Assembly (NCBI GenBank): GCA_947624645.1 | Contig: CANQLG010000003.1 | Span: 1 to 64,000, forward strand | Source: Candidatus Gastranaerophilales bacterium | GTDB lineage: Bacteria; Cyanobacteriota; Vampirovibrionia; Gastranaerophilales; Gastranaerophilaceae | Length of the DNA: 64,000 bases | Direction: 5' to 3' | Part shown: in pieces, positions 42,284-50,734 of the stretch | Layout of the letters: each line of letters starts with the position of its first letter | Numbering within the stretch: position 1 is the first letter of the stretch | Notes under the pieces: model-generated | Seen by the model: the letters and a program-made list of their open reading frames with translations, nothing else | What the model was told of the DNA's origin: nothing | The model's database searches: none | Translations under genes and position numbers: made by a program

Positions 42284-42754
42284 ATGTCAAGACGTAGTAA
42301 ACCTGCAAGAAGAATACCTGCTCCTGACGCTGTTTATAATAGCACTGATATTGCTAGCTTTATCAACAGACTGATGAGACGCGGTAAAAAATCTGTTGCA
42401 GAAAGAATATTTTATTCAACATTAGAAAACTTAAAAACAAAATCAAAAGATGAACCTTTAGAAATCTTCAAAAAAGCTTTGACAAATGCAACACCTTTAT
42501 TGGAAGTTAAAGCAAGAAGAATCGGCGGTTCAACATATCAAGTTCCTCTTGAAGTTAAAGCAGATAGAGGTATGGTATTAGGTTCAACTTGGATTATTGA
42601 AGCTGCTAAAAAACGCAGCGGTAAATCCATGATTGAAAAATTAACCAATGAATTAATGGATGCTTCAAACGGTACGGGCGCAGCTTGTAAAAAACGTGAA
42701 GACACTCATAAAATGGCTGAAGCAAATAAAGCTTTTGCTCATTACAGATATTAA
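42284..42754 (+). CDS. rpsG: 30S ribosomal protein S7
   Basis: A 156-residue 16S-binding primary assembly protein. Conserved stretches include V-K-A-R-R-I-G-G-S-T-Y-Q-V-P, the basic N-terminus S-R-R-S-K-P-A-R-R and the C-terminal E-A-N-K-A-F-A-H-Y. It follows rpsL by 15 bases. In E. coli S7 represses its own operon by binding between rpsL and rpsG; the short gap here leaves little room, so control may lie in the leader before rpsL instead. Confidence 0.99.
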   Translation: MSRRSKPARRIPAPDAVYNSTDIASFINRLMRRGKKSVAERIFYSTLENLKTKSKDEPLEIFKKALTNATPLLEVKARRIGGSTYQVPLEVKADRGMVLGSTWIIEAAKKRSGKSMIEKLTNELMDASNGTGAACKKREDTHKMAEANKAFAHYRY

Positions 42755-42773
42755 TATTTTTAATACATAAATT

Positions 42774-42802
42774 AAAGAGCCCTTTTTAAAGGGCTCTTTT
42801 TT
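42774..42802 (+). terminator. intrinsic terminator after rpsG
   Basis: AAAGAGCCCTTT (42774-42785) pairs perfectly with AAAGGGCTCTTT (42788-42799), ending in a T-run. It closes the rpsL-rpsG unit, and may also serve the convergent lipoprotein gene. Confidence 0.9.
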
Positions 42803-42817
42803 GTGGCTATTATTTCT

Positions 42818-43294
42818 TTATTTATGACCATTTGATCCCATTCCGTTTGGCGGATGATTACCATTCGGGGGATGTCCATTTGGTGGTCTGTTTCCGTGAT
42901 GAGGCGGCATCGGCGGTTTCCAATTGGGAGGCGGAGGCGGAGCCATATGGTGCCTATTATTAGGTCCCCAAAAACCAAATCCAAATCCCGGGACTGTTAT
43001 ACTTAAACCACCCATATTTGAATATACTCCGTATGGTCCTATTGTTGTGTACGGATAGTAATTATATTGCGGCGGGGTAATATAATTTATATTCGTTTCA
43101 TTAACTTCAATTTTAGGCGGAACCTGATCATCAGCATTATCTATTTGACTTCTTATAAGTGTTTGAATACTGCTTGAATTTTCGCTGTCAATTCCGCCTA
43201 TACTTAAAGATTGAGATTTCATTTCTGCGTTTGAACAGCTCCCAATAAAAAATATAAGAACGGAAATTATAATCGACAATCTTTCTTTTTTCAT
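42818..43294 (-). CDS. proline/histidine/asparagine-rich lipoprotein
   Basis: A 158-residue predicted lipoprotein. The signal ends in a lipobox F-I-G-S-C, so the mature protein starts at that cysteine. The middle is polar, and the last 50 residues are a low-complexity tail of proline, histidine, glycine and asparagine with P-P-N-G repeats and a P-P-P-P-P run, which may bind metals or form a flexible linker. The start chosen has AAAGG six bases upstream; an in-frame ATG 48 bases further up is less likely. No homologue recognised. Confidence 0.75.
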   Translation of the reverse strand: MKKERLSIIISVLIFFIGSCSNAEMKSQSLSIGGIDSENSSSIQTLIRSQIDNADDQVPPKIEVNETNINYITPPQYNYYPYTTIGPYGVYSNMGGLSITVPGFGFGFWGPNNRHHMAPPPPPNWKPPMPPHHGNRPPNGHPPNGNHPPNGMGSNGHK

Positions 43295-43356
43295 AGCAAC
43301 CTTTCTTAGAGAACTCCTGTTTTTGATAACGAACAATATCAAAAATAGTTCATTTT

Positions 43357-43857
43357 TTATCTATAATTTTGAAATTGCAGCGGGATATTATAATTATCTT
43401 CATTACCTCTTAATGTTTTAATAACGGCTTGCAATTCATCTTTATCTTTACCCGAAACTCGAATTTGGTCGCCTTGAATTGAAGCTTGAACTTTTAGTTT
43501 TGTATTTTTTATATCCGCAACAATTTTTTTTGCTAAATCTTGTGTTAATCCCTTTTTAAGATTGAATACTTGGCGGACATTGCCTCCGAGTGCATTTTCA
43601 ATAGGCTGCGCATCCAGTATTTTTATGCTTAAAGAGCGTTTTATCATCTTGGATTGAAGAATATCCAAAATATTTTTCAATTTCATTTCATCGTTAGTTG
43701 TAATTGTTATTGATTTATCCGTATCTAAAATAACATCAGAATTTGAACCTTTCAGGTCAAATCTTGAAGTGATTTCTCTTTTAACTTGGTCAACAGCATT
43801 AACAAGTTCTTGTTTATCAAACTCGGAAACGATATCAAAACTGCAATCTTTTGCCAT
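43357..43857 (-). CDS. yajQ: YajQ family nucleotide-binding protein
   Basis: A 166-residue protein with the opening S-F-D-I-V-S-E-F-D and D-L-K-G-S-N-S, and the final D-N-Y-N-I-P-L-Q-F-x-N-Y-R, all diagnostic of YajQ. Members bind cyclic di-GMP or nucleotides and, in some species, act with a transcription factor. AAGGAG precedes the ATG. It lies alone between the lipoprotein gene and a small membrane protein gene on the same strand. Confidence 0.96.
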   Translation of the reverse strand: MAKDCSFDIVSEFDKQELVNAVDQVKREITSRFDLKGSNSDVILDTDKSITITTNDEMKLKNILDILQSKMIKRSLSIKILDAQPIENALGGNVRQVFNLKKGLTQDLAKKIVADIKNTKLKVQASIQGDQIRVSGKDKDELQAVIKTLRGNEDNYNIPLQFQNYR

Positions 43858-43938
43858 AAAAAACTCCTTTTTCTTTTATTATACACGATAGTTTGTATAT
43901 AAAAAAGTGAAAAGATTATCCGGAAATTATTTTATATT

Positions 43939-44325
43939 TTATGCCTGAATTTCTAATACTTTGCTGTTTTGTTTATCGGCTTGAGTGCTTCTTATTTTAT
44001 TTGCCAATAAGTCGGCGCTTTTTCCGATTAAGCCGCCGGCTAAAGTGAACATAAGAGTTGTCACTGCACAAACTCCTGCAATAATTCCATATACTTGAGA
44101 TTTTGTTGCATAATTATTGGTATAAAGATTCATTAATTGGTCTTTTAAATAATTAATATAATTAGTTTTAGTGCCGTTTTCTAATAACAAACCGGGTGAT
44201 AATAAGCAGGCTCCTGAGTACAATGCACCTGCTGCCACTCCTATTTTTTTACCGTTAGTTGATTTTTTATATTGGTTGCCTTGTTTTGTGTATCCGTATT
44301 TTACATTTGTTATTGTATTATTCAT
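43939..44325 (-). CDS. small hypothetical membrane protein
   Basis: A 128-residue protein with two hydrophobic segments (about 29-48 and 84-108) separated by a polar loop, and a charged C-terminal tail. GGGAG precedes the ATG. No recognisable family. It diverges from the SOS cassette, whose operator lies about 110 bases from its start, so it is probably not under the same control. Confidence 0.6.
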   Translation of the reverse strand: MNNTITNVKYGYTKQGNQYKKSTNGKKIGVAAGALYSGACLLSPGLLLENGTKTNYINYLKDQLMNLYTNNYATKSQVYGIIAGVCAVTTLMFTLAGGLIGKSADLLANKIRSTQADKQNSKVLEIQA

Positions 44326-44429
44326 AACAATCTCCCATCCTGTCGTGTTTCTTTTAGTTTAAACCCTGTAACATATAAATTTGATACCAATTAGAAAATT
44401 ATTTAATAAAACTTAATAGGTTTAACATA

Positions 44430-44458
44430 TTGACATTTTATAGACAATTGTCTATAAT
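44430..44458 (+). promoter_or_regulatory. consensus sigma-70 promoter of the SOS cassette
   Basis: TTGACA (44430-44435), a 17-base spacer and TATAAT (44453-44458) match the consensus at every position. The expected start of transcription, about seven bases downstream, falls on or next to the ATG at 44465, implying a leaderless message. Confidence 0.85.
44438..44457. promoter_or_regulatory. 20-bp palindromic operator, likely LexA/UmuD-type repressor site
   Basis: TTATAGACAATTGTCTATAA is a perfect inverted repeat filling the spacer and overlapping the -10 element, the classic place for a repressor. The adjacent gene encodes a LexA-like self-cleaving regulator, so autoregulation is inferred. 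The sequence differs from the E. coli LexA box. Confidence 0.8.
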
Positions 44459-44464
44459 AAAAAT

Positions 44465-45040
44465 ATGTTAACCGAAAAACAAAAAATATTCTTTGAAAAA
44501 CTAAAAGAATTATATGGTCAGGAAGTACTTCCGAGTTTTGATTTAATGGCAAAAGAGTTTGGATTTAAACATAAAAACTCAATTTGGCAGTATTTTAATA
44601 AACTGAAAGAAGAAAATCTTATCCAAGAAAAAAATAACAGATTTTATATAAATAAAGACCTGTTTGGAGCTGTATTATTTTCTTCCGTAGTCAAAGCAGG
44701 ATTTGCATCGGTTGCTGATGATTATGTTGAAAAAAGAGTTTCACTTGATGAAAGTTTTAATATAAACAGTCCGTCCACGTTCTTGTTTACCGTCTCAGGA
44801 GATTCGATGATTGACTTAGGCATTTATGAGGGTGACAAGGTTATAATACAAAAAACCAACACGGCAAAAAATGGAGATATAGTTGTTGCATTTATAGACG
44901 GAGGCTATACTCTCAAAACATACAAAAATAAAAACGGGAAGGTTTGGCTGGAACCCGCAAACAAAAATTATCCCAATTTATATCCAGAGGAACAGTTGGT
45001 TATATTTGGAGTAGCACAAGGGATAGTAAGAAAATTTTAA
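44465..45040 (+). CDS. LexA/UmuD-like self-cleaving repressor
   Basis: A 191-residue protein. The N-terminal 65 residues form a LexA-type winged helix (F-E-K-L-K-E-L-Y then S-I-W-Q-Y-F-N-K-L-K). The C-terminal peptidase S24 domain has the cleavage site A78-G79 in V-K-A-G-F-A-S, nucleophile S114 in S-G-D-S-M-I-D and general-base K151 in L-K-T-Y-K. It thus combines a DNA-binding domain with a UmuD-like body and sits directly before a Y-family polymerase, so it may act both as local LexA and UmuD. A palindrome in its promoter is the likely target. No ribosome-binding site is present. Confidence 0.88.
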   Translation: MLTEKQKIFFEKLKELYGQEVLPSFDLMAKEFGFKHKNSIWQYFNKLKEENLIQEKNNRFYINKDLFGAVLFSSVVKAGFASVADDYVEKRVSLDESFNINSPSTFLFTVSGDSMIDLGIYEGDKVIIQKTNTAKNGDIVVAFIDGGYTLKTYKNKNGKVWLEPANKNYPNLYPEEQLVIFGVAQGIVRKF

Positions 45041-45136
45041 ACAATTTACAAATTCAAATATACACATTTATTCTTCTGTTGCGGGGTAATATTCCTCCCA
45101 AACACCCCGCAAAGTTTTTATTAAAGGTTTTTGGTT

Positions 45137-46351
45137 ATGACAGATAAAATAATTGCATTAATAGACGGTAATAATTTTTTTGCAGGTTGTGAAATATTGA
45201 TGAATCCTAATTTGATAGGTAAGGCAGTATGTGTTTTAAGTAATAATGACGGCTGTGTTATAGCACGTTCCAATGAAGCAAAAAAGATGGGGATAAAAAT
45301 GGGTATGCCTTATTTTATGGCGAAACGTGAGTATCCTAAAGCTATTTATTTAAGTGCGGATTTTTCCTTATATCATGATTTATCTCAGCGATTAATGATA
45401 TATTTAAACAATTATTCGGATAAAATTGATGTTTATTCAATAGATGAAGCATTTATAGATATAACGGGATTAAATAAATTTTTGGGGCTGTCACTTCAAG
45501 AATTGGCTTATAAAATAAAAACAGAAATAGAAAAAGACATAGGTATAAGTGTTTCTGTCGGGGTATCTTATTCTAAGATATTGGCTAAAACCGCATCTTA
45601 TAAAGCAAAATCAAGACGGGGAATTTATGTAATAGAAAAATATTTAATTCATAACGAACTTCAAAATATTCCTGTTGAAGAGGTTTGGGGTGTAGGTAGA
45701 AATATAGCAAGAAGTTTAAGAAGCCAAGGGATTTTTTATGCGGATGAAATTTTATTAAAAGATGATAATTTTTATAGATATAATTATGGAAAAAAGGGGC
45801 TGGAGCTTAAATATGAACTTTCGGGAATAAGCGTTTTACCTGTTACGGGAATAGTTGAAACTCCCAAATCAATACAAAGAACAAGGGCGTTTCCTGAATT
45901 TTCGTCAAATAAGGAATATATTTTTACGGAGCTGGAACTTCATCTTCATAATGTTTGTAAAAAACTAAGGGAAAATAATCTTAGGACTTCATTTATTGCT
46001 GTAATGCTTAGGACTAAGGATTTTAGAGTGTATTACAATGAAGTAAAACTTGATTTTTATACAGATTCGGAACTTATGTTAAAGGATAAAATTTCTAAAT
46101 TATTAAATAATATATTTATTGATGATATTATCTACCGAGCTTCAGGTGTTTATGCATCGGGTTTTAGTGATGATACAATGGTTCAATTAGATTTATTTGA
46201 GAATAAACAAAATAAAAAGAGTGAAAAATTATCTTCTGTTTTGGATAAAATGGAGGATAAATACGGAAAAGGTATAATTTCTTTCGGGCGCTGCGGGATA
46301 AAAAATATAATGGAACAACATAAGCGAATTGCAAAATTTCGGCCTATTTAA
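45137..46351 (+). CDS. umuC: UmuC-type Y-family DNA polymerase
   Basis: A 404-residue translesion polymerase subunit. The palm has I-A-L-I-D-G-N-N-F-F at the start, Y-S-I-D-E-A-F-I-D-I with the catalytic carboxylates, and the S-V-G-V-S-Y-S-K-I-L-A-K-T block. The little finger follows with K-S-I-Q-R-T-R, and the end carries the UmuC-type G-I-I-S-F-G-R-C-G. It has I-D-G-N-N, typical of UmuC, rather than the DinB I-D-M-D. It follows the LexA/UmuD-like gene by 96 bases and is presumably induced with it after DNA damage. AAAGG lies nine bases before the ATG. Confidence 0.94.
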   Translation: MTDKIIALIDGNNFFAGCEILMNPNLIGKAVCVLSNNDGCVIARSNEAKKMGIKMGMPYFMAKREYPKAIYLSADFSLYHDLSQRLMIYLNNYSDKIDVYSIDEAFIDITGLNKFLGLSLQELAYKIKTEIEKDIGISVSVGVSYSKILAKTASYKAKSRRGIYVIEKYLIHNELQNIPVEEVWGVGRNIARSLRSQGIFYADEILLKDDNFYRYNYGKKGLELKYELSGISVLPVTGIVETPKSIQRTRAFPEFSSNKEYIFTELELHLHNVCKKLRENNLRTSFIAVMLRTKDFRVYYNEVKLDFYTDSELMLKDKISKLLNNIFIDDIIYRASGVYASGFSDDTMVQLDLFENKQNKKSEKLSSVLDKMEDKYGKGIISFGRCGIKNIMEQHKRIAKFRPI

Positions 46352-46358
46352 ATTAATG

Positions 46359-46388
46359 TTGGAAAGAGTTTTATTTATATGATATAAA
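46359..46388 (+). promoter_or_regulatory. possible promoter of the TolC-like gene pair
   Basis: TTGGAA (46359-46364) and TATAAA (46383-46388) are 18 bases apart, just downstream of umuC. The implied start, near 46395, would clip AAGGGAAG, so the exact boundaries are uncertain. Confidence 0.4.
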
Positions 46389-46409
46389 ATTATAAGGGAA
46401 GTGTGGATT

Positions 46410-47252
46410 TTGAATAGAAAATTAAAAAACAGTTTAATAATTTTTTTGTTAATAAGCATATTTTCTTGCTTTGAGTGTTTCGCCGCCGAGATAATTAATC
46501 TTGAAAATGTAGAAAAAAATAAAATAACATTGCAGGGTGAAAAAAATGTTGCCGATAAAAATCTTGTAATAAAAGACAGAAGCGTAGTTGAAGATTTAAT
46601 CAGGATGCAGAAAGAAGAAGAAGTAAAAGATATTGAGTTATTGTGGCATGCAACTATTGAAAACAATAATTTAATAAAATTTACGATGGATAAATTAAAT
46701 ACCCCCGAATCTCAAAGGAGATTACACTCGTCAATAATGGCAAAGAGCTTATCATCGTTAATATATGGCGCAAGTTTTGTTCCGATGTTTATGGGAACAA
46801 ATGCAATGATACAATCGGCATCATTTTCGGCAGGAAGACTTGCCAATAATTTCTTGAATAAAGAAGCAGCAACAGGTCAGCAAACTCCGATTACGGATAC
46901 CGAACTGATACAGCTTGCAGGTACAATCGAAGAACTTCAGGAAAAAATCATATCTTCATATTATGAGTACAAAGGTGCATTAAACAAGTTAAAAGATATT
47001 CGTTCGAGAATAATTTTATACAATAAAAATTATTCCAAAGCGCTTGAAAATAATTCTTTGTCGGAATTAATAGTATCTTCGGCATTATATGAAGATATGC
47101 AGCTTCAAGAGTATAAACAGGAACAGGAAGCAAAGAAATATTATTTATCACTTGAACGTTTAGCAGGAAAAAAAGCTGTCGACAGTTTAATATTGTCTCA
47201 ATATGCTTTAAAAAATCAGTTAATAAACACGGAAAACATAAACAAACAATGA
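46410..47252 (+). CDS. exported TolC-like helical protein, first of a tandem pair
   Basis: A 280-residue protein with a signal peptide (hydrophobic core, cleavage near C-F-A-A) and long amphipathic helices. The C-terminal part (residues about 175-265) resembles one half of an outer-membrane efflux (OEP/TolC) hairpin, ending R-L-A-G-K-K-A-V. There is a glycine/alanine-rich hydrophobic patch in the middle (F-V-P-M-F-M-G). It is paralogous to the next gene, with which it overlaps by four bases. I prefer the TTG start, with AAGGGAAG at good distance, over the GTG nine bases upstream. Confidence 0.6.
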   Translation: MNRKLKNSLIIFLLISIFSCFECFAAEIINLENVEKNKITLQGEKNVADKNLVIKDRSVVEDLIRMQKEEEVKDIELLWHATIENNNLIKFTMDKLNTPESQRRLHSSIMAKSLSSLIYGASFVPMFMGTNAMIQSASFSAGRLANNFLNKEAATGQQTPITDTELIQLAGTIEELQEKIISSYYEYKGALNKLKDIRSRIILYNKNYSKALENNSLSELIVSSALYEDMQLQEYKQEQEAKKYYLSLERLAGKKAVDSLILSQYALKNQLINTENINKQ

Positions 47253-48115
47253 AAAAGTATCTGTATACAATATTAATATTAATTTTTTTGGCAAATATGT
47301 CTATTGGGGCTGATGATGTTTTAAAAGAGCCTAAAAAGCCTGTTTATCGTTTGGGAACCGGCTATGATATAGAAAAAGAGTATAGAATAACTGATATAAC
47401 GCAGAGACAATCCGAAAAAACCGCATCTTATGAAGAAGAATATATAAAAAATATAAGTTATGCCGATAGTTCATTAAAAGATTTATCAAATGAAATATCA
47501 AAACTTTTAGCGGTTGAAAAAGAAGAAATGCTTGAGCATATACAGATTTTATGGGCAGGTGCTGCGTTAAGAAGTGAAACAATAAAGTTTGCATTATATA
47601 AACTGGCAAATCCCGATGCCGATAAACCAGATGAAACTATTGTAAAAAAGATAATAAGACCCTTATCGACTGCATCGTCGATAGCAGGTGCAGGATTGGG
47701 CGACCCATTTAGCGCAACCGCAGCTTTAGTCAGCGGTCATTTACTTAATGCATTATCTTATAATGATAAAGATTTAAATTATAAGTATACAAAAGTTACC
47801 GATGCGGATATGATTGTGCTTATTACCAAAGTTGATAATATGCAAAAAAAAGTTATAGATATGTACTATGACTATATGACAAGTTATAATTTGCTGTCTA
47901 TGGCGGAAAAAAATCTCAAAAAACGTGAAGAAAAATATAATGCCTCTATATACCAAACAAAAGAACAACTTTTAATTGCAGATGCGTATTACAGGGCAGC
48001 TATTGATACTAAAGCAAAACTGGAATTGGAATTTTTGGAAAACAGAGCAGCTCTGGAACAATTGGTAGGAATAGAAGCACTTTTAGAATTTGAAAAATTG
48101 TTAATTAACAAGTAA
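47249..48115 (+). CDS. exported TolC-like helical protein, second of a tandem pair
   Basis: A 288-residue signal-peptide protein similar to its upstream neighbour in size, layout and local sequence (L-W-A-G-A-A-L versus L-W-H-A-T-I-E; D-A-D-M-I-V-L versus D-T-E-L-I-Q-L). The C-terminal helices (Y-D-Y-M-T-S-Y-N-L-L and A-D-A-Y-Y-R-A-A-I-D) show the heptad and alanine spacing of OEP/TolC coiled coils, ending L-E-Q-L-V-G. Each protein contains only about one hairpin, so a full channel would need several copies. Translationally coupled by an ATGA overlap. No pump or adaptor gene is adjacent. Confidence 0.6.
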   Translation: MKKYLYTILILIFLANMSIGADDVLKEPKKPVYRLGTGYDIEKEYRITDITQRQSEKTASYEEEYIKNISYADSSLKDLSNEISKLLAVEKEEMLEHIQILWAGAALRSETIKFALYKLANPDADKPDETIVKKIIRPLSTASSIAGAGLGDPFSATAALVSGHLLNALSYNDKDLNYKYTKVTDADMIVLITKVDNMQKKVIDMYYDYMTSYNLLSMAEKNLKKREEKYNASIYQTKEQLLIADAYYRAAIDTKAKLELEFLENRAALEQLVGIEALLEFEKLLINK

Positions 48116-48139
48116 ATTTTTATTCAATTATTATATGTT

Positions 48140-50338
48140 TTATTTTTTGCGTTCTTTCTTAACTTTTTTAGTTAATTGAGGCTGAGATTTAATACGAGAA
48201 TTCATTTGAATACGCTTAACAGAATGTACATCAGGCAGAGATTGAAACGCATTAATGACTGCATTTAATTTTTCAATACCGTTAACCTCAACGCCTAATT
48301 CAATAATACCGATTTTCTTGGCATAATTTGTTTTTACGTTAGCATAAGTAATATTAGTATTGCAATCGGCAGCTTTGACTAAAATATCTTTAAGCATTCC
48401 CATTTTATCAACGCAATTAATTTTAATTGAAGTAACATAAGTTTTGTTTGGGTTTTCACTGTTACGCCAGCTGATTTTCATCAAACGTTCTTCAGGTACC
48501 GTATCAAGAGAAGGGCAGTCAATACGGTGAATAGTAACTCCTTTACCTCTCGTAACAACGCCTACAATGTGTTCTCCCGGTACCGGAGAACAACATTTTG
48601 CAAAGCTGTATAACATTCCTTCCAAACCTACGATTTCATCTTTGTATGTACTTTTCTTTTTATTTGAAACGTAATTGTTCTTATTTTCTTCGGCAGGTTT
48701 TTTAATTTTGCTCGTAACTTTATTTATAGTAGTTTCACCGTTGCCTATTGCTGCAAAAAGGTCATCTGTTGATATATAATTGAGGATTTTAGCAATTTCT
48801 GCGAAAGTACCGTTTTTCATATTTTCATCAAATACGGCTTTGGTAATTTCATTTTCCAACATTGATTTTCCGGTAACAATGTATTCGTCACGGTTATGTT
48901 TCTTAAACCATTGTCTTATTTTGGATTGAGCTTGTTTTGTAACACAAAATTTAAGCCAATGAAGCTTTGGTTCGCCTGTTTTTGAGGTAAATAATTCAAC
49001 AATATCTCCGTTATTTAATTTTGTATCAAGCTGTGCGATTCTTCCGTTAATTAATGCGCCTGTTGTTTTATAGCCCACTTCAGAGTGGATTCTGAATGCA
49101 AAATCAATTGGTGTAGCATTTTGAGGTAATTCAATAATATCTCCCATAGGAGTAAAGCAAAATACCTGATTACCGAATAAATCTATTTTAACTTTTTCCA
49201 CAAAATCATTAGCATTAGATGCTTCTTTTTCAAGTTCAATCATTTGATTCATCCAAGAAAATTTAATATCATCTTCAGATGAAGCTTTAATGGAACCGGA
49301 TTCTTTATACTTCCAATGTGCGGCGACACCATATTCGGCAATTTTATGCATTTCATGTGTTCTTATTTGAACTTCAAGCGGCTTTTGTTTAGGACCTATA
49401 ACCGAGGTATGGAGTGATTTATAACCGTTTCCTTTTGGCATGGCTATATAATCTTTAAATCTGCCGGGGATTGGTTTAAATAATGAATGGATTATCCCGA
49501 GTACTTCATAACATTGCCGTTCGGTATTAACGATAACCCTTACTGCCGTAATATCGTATAAGTCATTAAAAGCGACATTCAGCCTTTGCATTTTTTTATA
49601 GATACTGTAATAATGTTTCGCACGTCCTGTAATATCAGCTTCGATTTCATTGCGTTTTAGGCTGTCCGAAATTTCATCAATAAGTAATTTAACGGTATTT
49701 TCCCGTTCAACTTTTTTTTGGGCAACCAGTTGAGCTATTTCAAAATATTTTTCGGGATTCAGGTATCTTAAAGATAAATCTTCAAGTTCCGCTTTTATTT
49801 TACCGATACCTAAACGATTTGCAAGCGGGGCAAATATATCAAGAGTTTCCTGAGCGATTCTTACCTGCTTATTAGGTGCCATATAGTTAAGTGTACGCAT
49901 ATTGTGGAGTCTGTCAGCCAGTTTTAGAAATATTACCCTGACATCTTTTGCCATTGCTATAAACATACGTCTGAAACTTTCAGCTTGACGTTCTTCTTTT
50001 GACTTAAACTGATATTTATCCAGTTTTGTAACACCCAATACTAAATTTAAAACGTCTTCTCCAAATTCTGCGCCGAGCTGTTCTGCGGTTAACCCCGTAT
50101 CTTCTATTGTATCGTGCAGAATTGAAGCCATAAGTGTGTGTTTATCCACTTTCAGGGTTGCCAAAATTTTGGCTACTTCAACAGGGTGTATAATATAGGG
50201 TTCTTCGCTAACTCTATATTGTCCTTCATGTAATTTTTCGGCAAATTTATATGCTTTATATATTTCTTGAATATCTTCTTCCGAGCGGTTTTGTTCCCGT
50301 AAAATTTGTTCTAAACCGCTAAATATATTTTCTTCCAT
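48140..50338 (-). CDS. rel: bifunctional (p)ppGpp synthetase/hydrolase Rel
   Basis: A 732-residue long RSH enzyme of the stringent response. The HD hydrolase site reads H-D-T-I-E-D-T (about 74-80) with Y-I-I-H-P-V-E-V, the synthetase has G-N-G-Y-K-S-L-H-T-S, followed by TGS (C-F-T-P-M-G-D-I-I-E-L-P), a helical region, the C-C-S-P-V-P-G zinc-finger-like motif and a C-terminal ACT domain. Both active sites look intact, so it can make and degrade the alarmone. No Shine-Dalgarno before the ATG. It diverges from the DUF167 gene across 57 bases. Confidence 0.97.
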   Translation of the reverse strand: MEENIFSGLEQILREQNRSEEDIQEIYKAYKFAEKLHEGQYRVSEEPYIIHPVEVAKILATLKVDKHTLMASILHDTIEDTGLTAEQLGAEFGEDVLNLVLGVTKLDKYQFKSKEERQAESFRRMFIAMAKDVRVIFLKLADRLHNMRTLNYMAPNKQVRIAQETLDIFAPLANRLGIGKIKAELEDLSLRYLNPEKYFEIAQLVAQKKVERENTVKLLIDEISDSLKRNEIEADITGRAKHYYSIYKKMQRLNVAFNDLYDITAVRVIVNTERQCYEVLGIIHSLFKPIPGRFKDYIAMPKGNGYKSLHTSVIGPKQKPLEVQIRTHEMHKIAEYGVAAHWKYKESGSIKASSEDDIKFSWMNQMIELEKEASNANDFVEKVKIDLFGNQVFCFTPMGDIIELPQNATPIDFAFRIHSEVGYKTTGALINGRIAQLDTKLNNGDIVELFTSKTGEPKLHWLKFCVTKQAQSKIRQWFKKHNRDEYIVTGKSMLENEITKAVFDENMKNGTFAEIAKILNYISTDDLFAAIGNGETTINKVTSKIKKPAEENKNNYVSNKKKSTYKDEIVGLEGMLYSFAKCCSPVPGEHIVGVVTRGKGVTIHRIDCPSLDTVPEERLMKISWRNSENPNKTYVTSIKINCVDKMGMLKDILVKAADCNTNITYANVKTNYAKKIGIIELGVEVNGIEKLNAVINAFQSLPDVHSVKRIQMNSRIKSQPQLTKKVKKERKK

Positions 50339-50383
50339 AGCAATCTTATTTTACAATTTATTTTGCTTTTTTTCCAGTCCTTG

Positions 50384-50389
50384 TATAAT
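50384..50389 (+). promoter_or_regulatory. -10 element (TATAAT) of the DUF167 gene
   Basis: A perfect TATAAT lies six bases before the ATG, the same spacing as in the SOS cassette, so transcription would begin at the start codon. The -35 is weak (TTGCTT with a 15-base spacer). Confidence 0.45.
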
Positions 50390-50395
50390 ATTTTT

Positions 50396-50731
50396 ATGAA
50401 ATCAGAATTTAAATTTGTATCTCAAGTAAAAGAAGGTGTGTGCTTAACCGTAAAACTGGTGCCAAATTCTTCTTTTAATAAAATTGTAGATTATACCGAG
50501 GAATTTATACGAATAAAAATAGCAGCCCGCCCTATTGAGAATAAGGCAAATAATGAGCTTATAAATTTTTGTTCGGATATTTTCGGAGTTAGTAAGTCTA
50601 AAATATCTGTTATATCAGGTGAAAAATCAAAGTTAAAGCGAATACTTTTTAAAAGTTCAAATTGTGACCTTATTATACAAAAACTTATGTTTGTGTTAGA
50701 CTCTTGTCAAAAGGAAAATAATAAGGGATAA
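50396..50731 (+). CDS. DUF167 (YggU) family protein
   Basis: A 111-residue protein of the widespread DUF167 family. Diagnostic segments are T-V-K-L-V-P-N-S-S, R-I-K-I-A-A-R-P-I-E-N-K-A-N-N and I-S-V-I-S-G-E-K-S-K-L-K. The ATG chosen fits the family start and lies six bases after a TATAAT, with no ribosome-binding site. The C-terminal 20 residues extend past the usual domain. Immediately upstream of secG. The molecular function of the family is not established. Confidence 0.9.
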   Translation: MKSEFKFVSQVKEGVCLTVKLVPNSSFNKIVDYTEEFIRIKIAARPIENKANNELINFCSDIFGVSKSKISVISGEKSKLKRILFKSSNCDLIIQKLMFVLDSCQKENNKG

Positions 50732-50734
50732 AAA

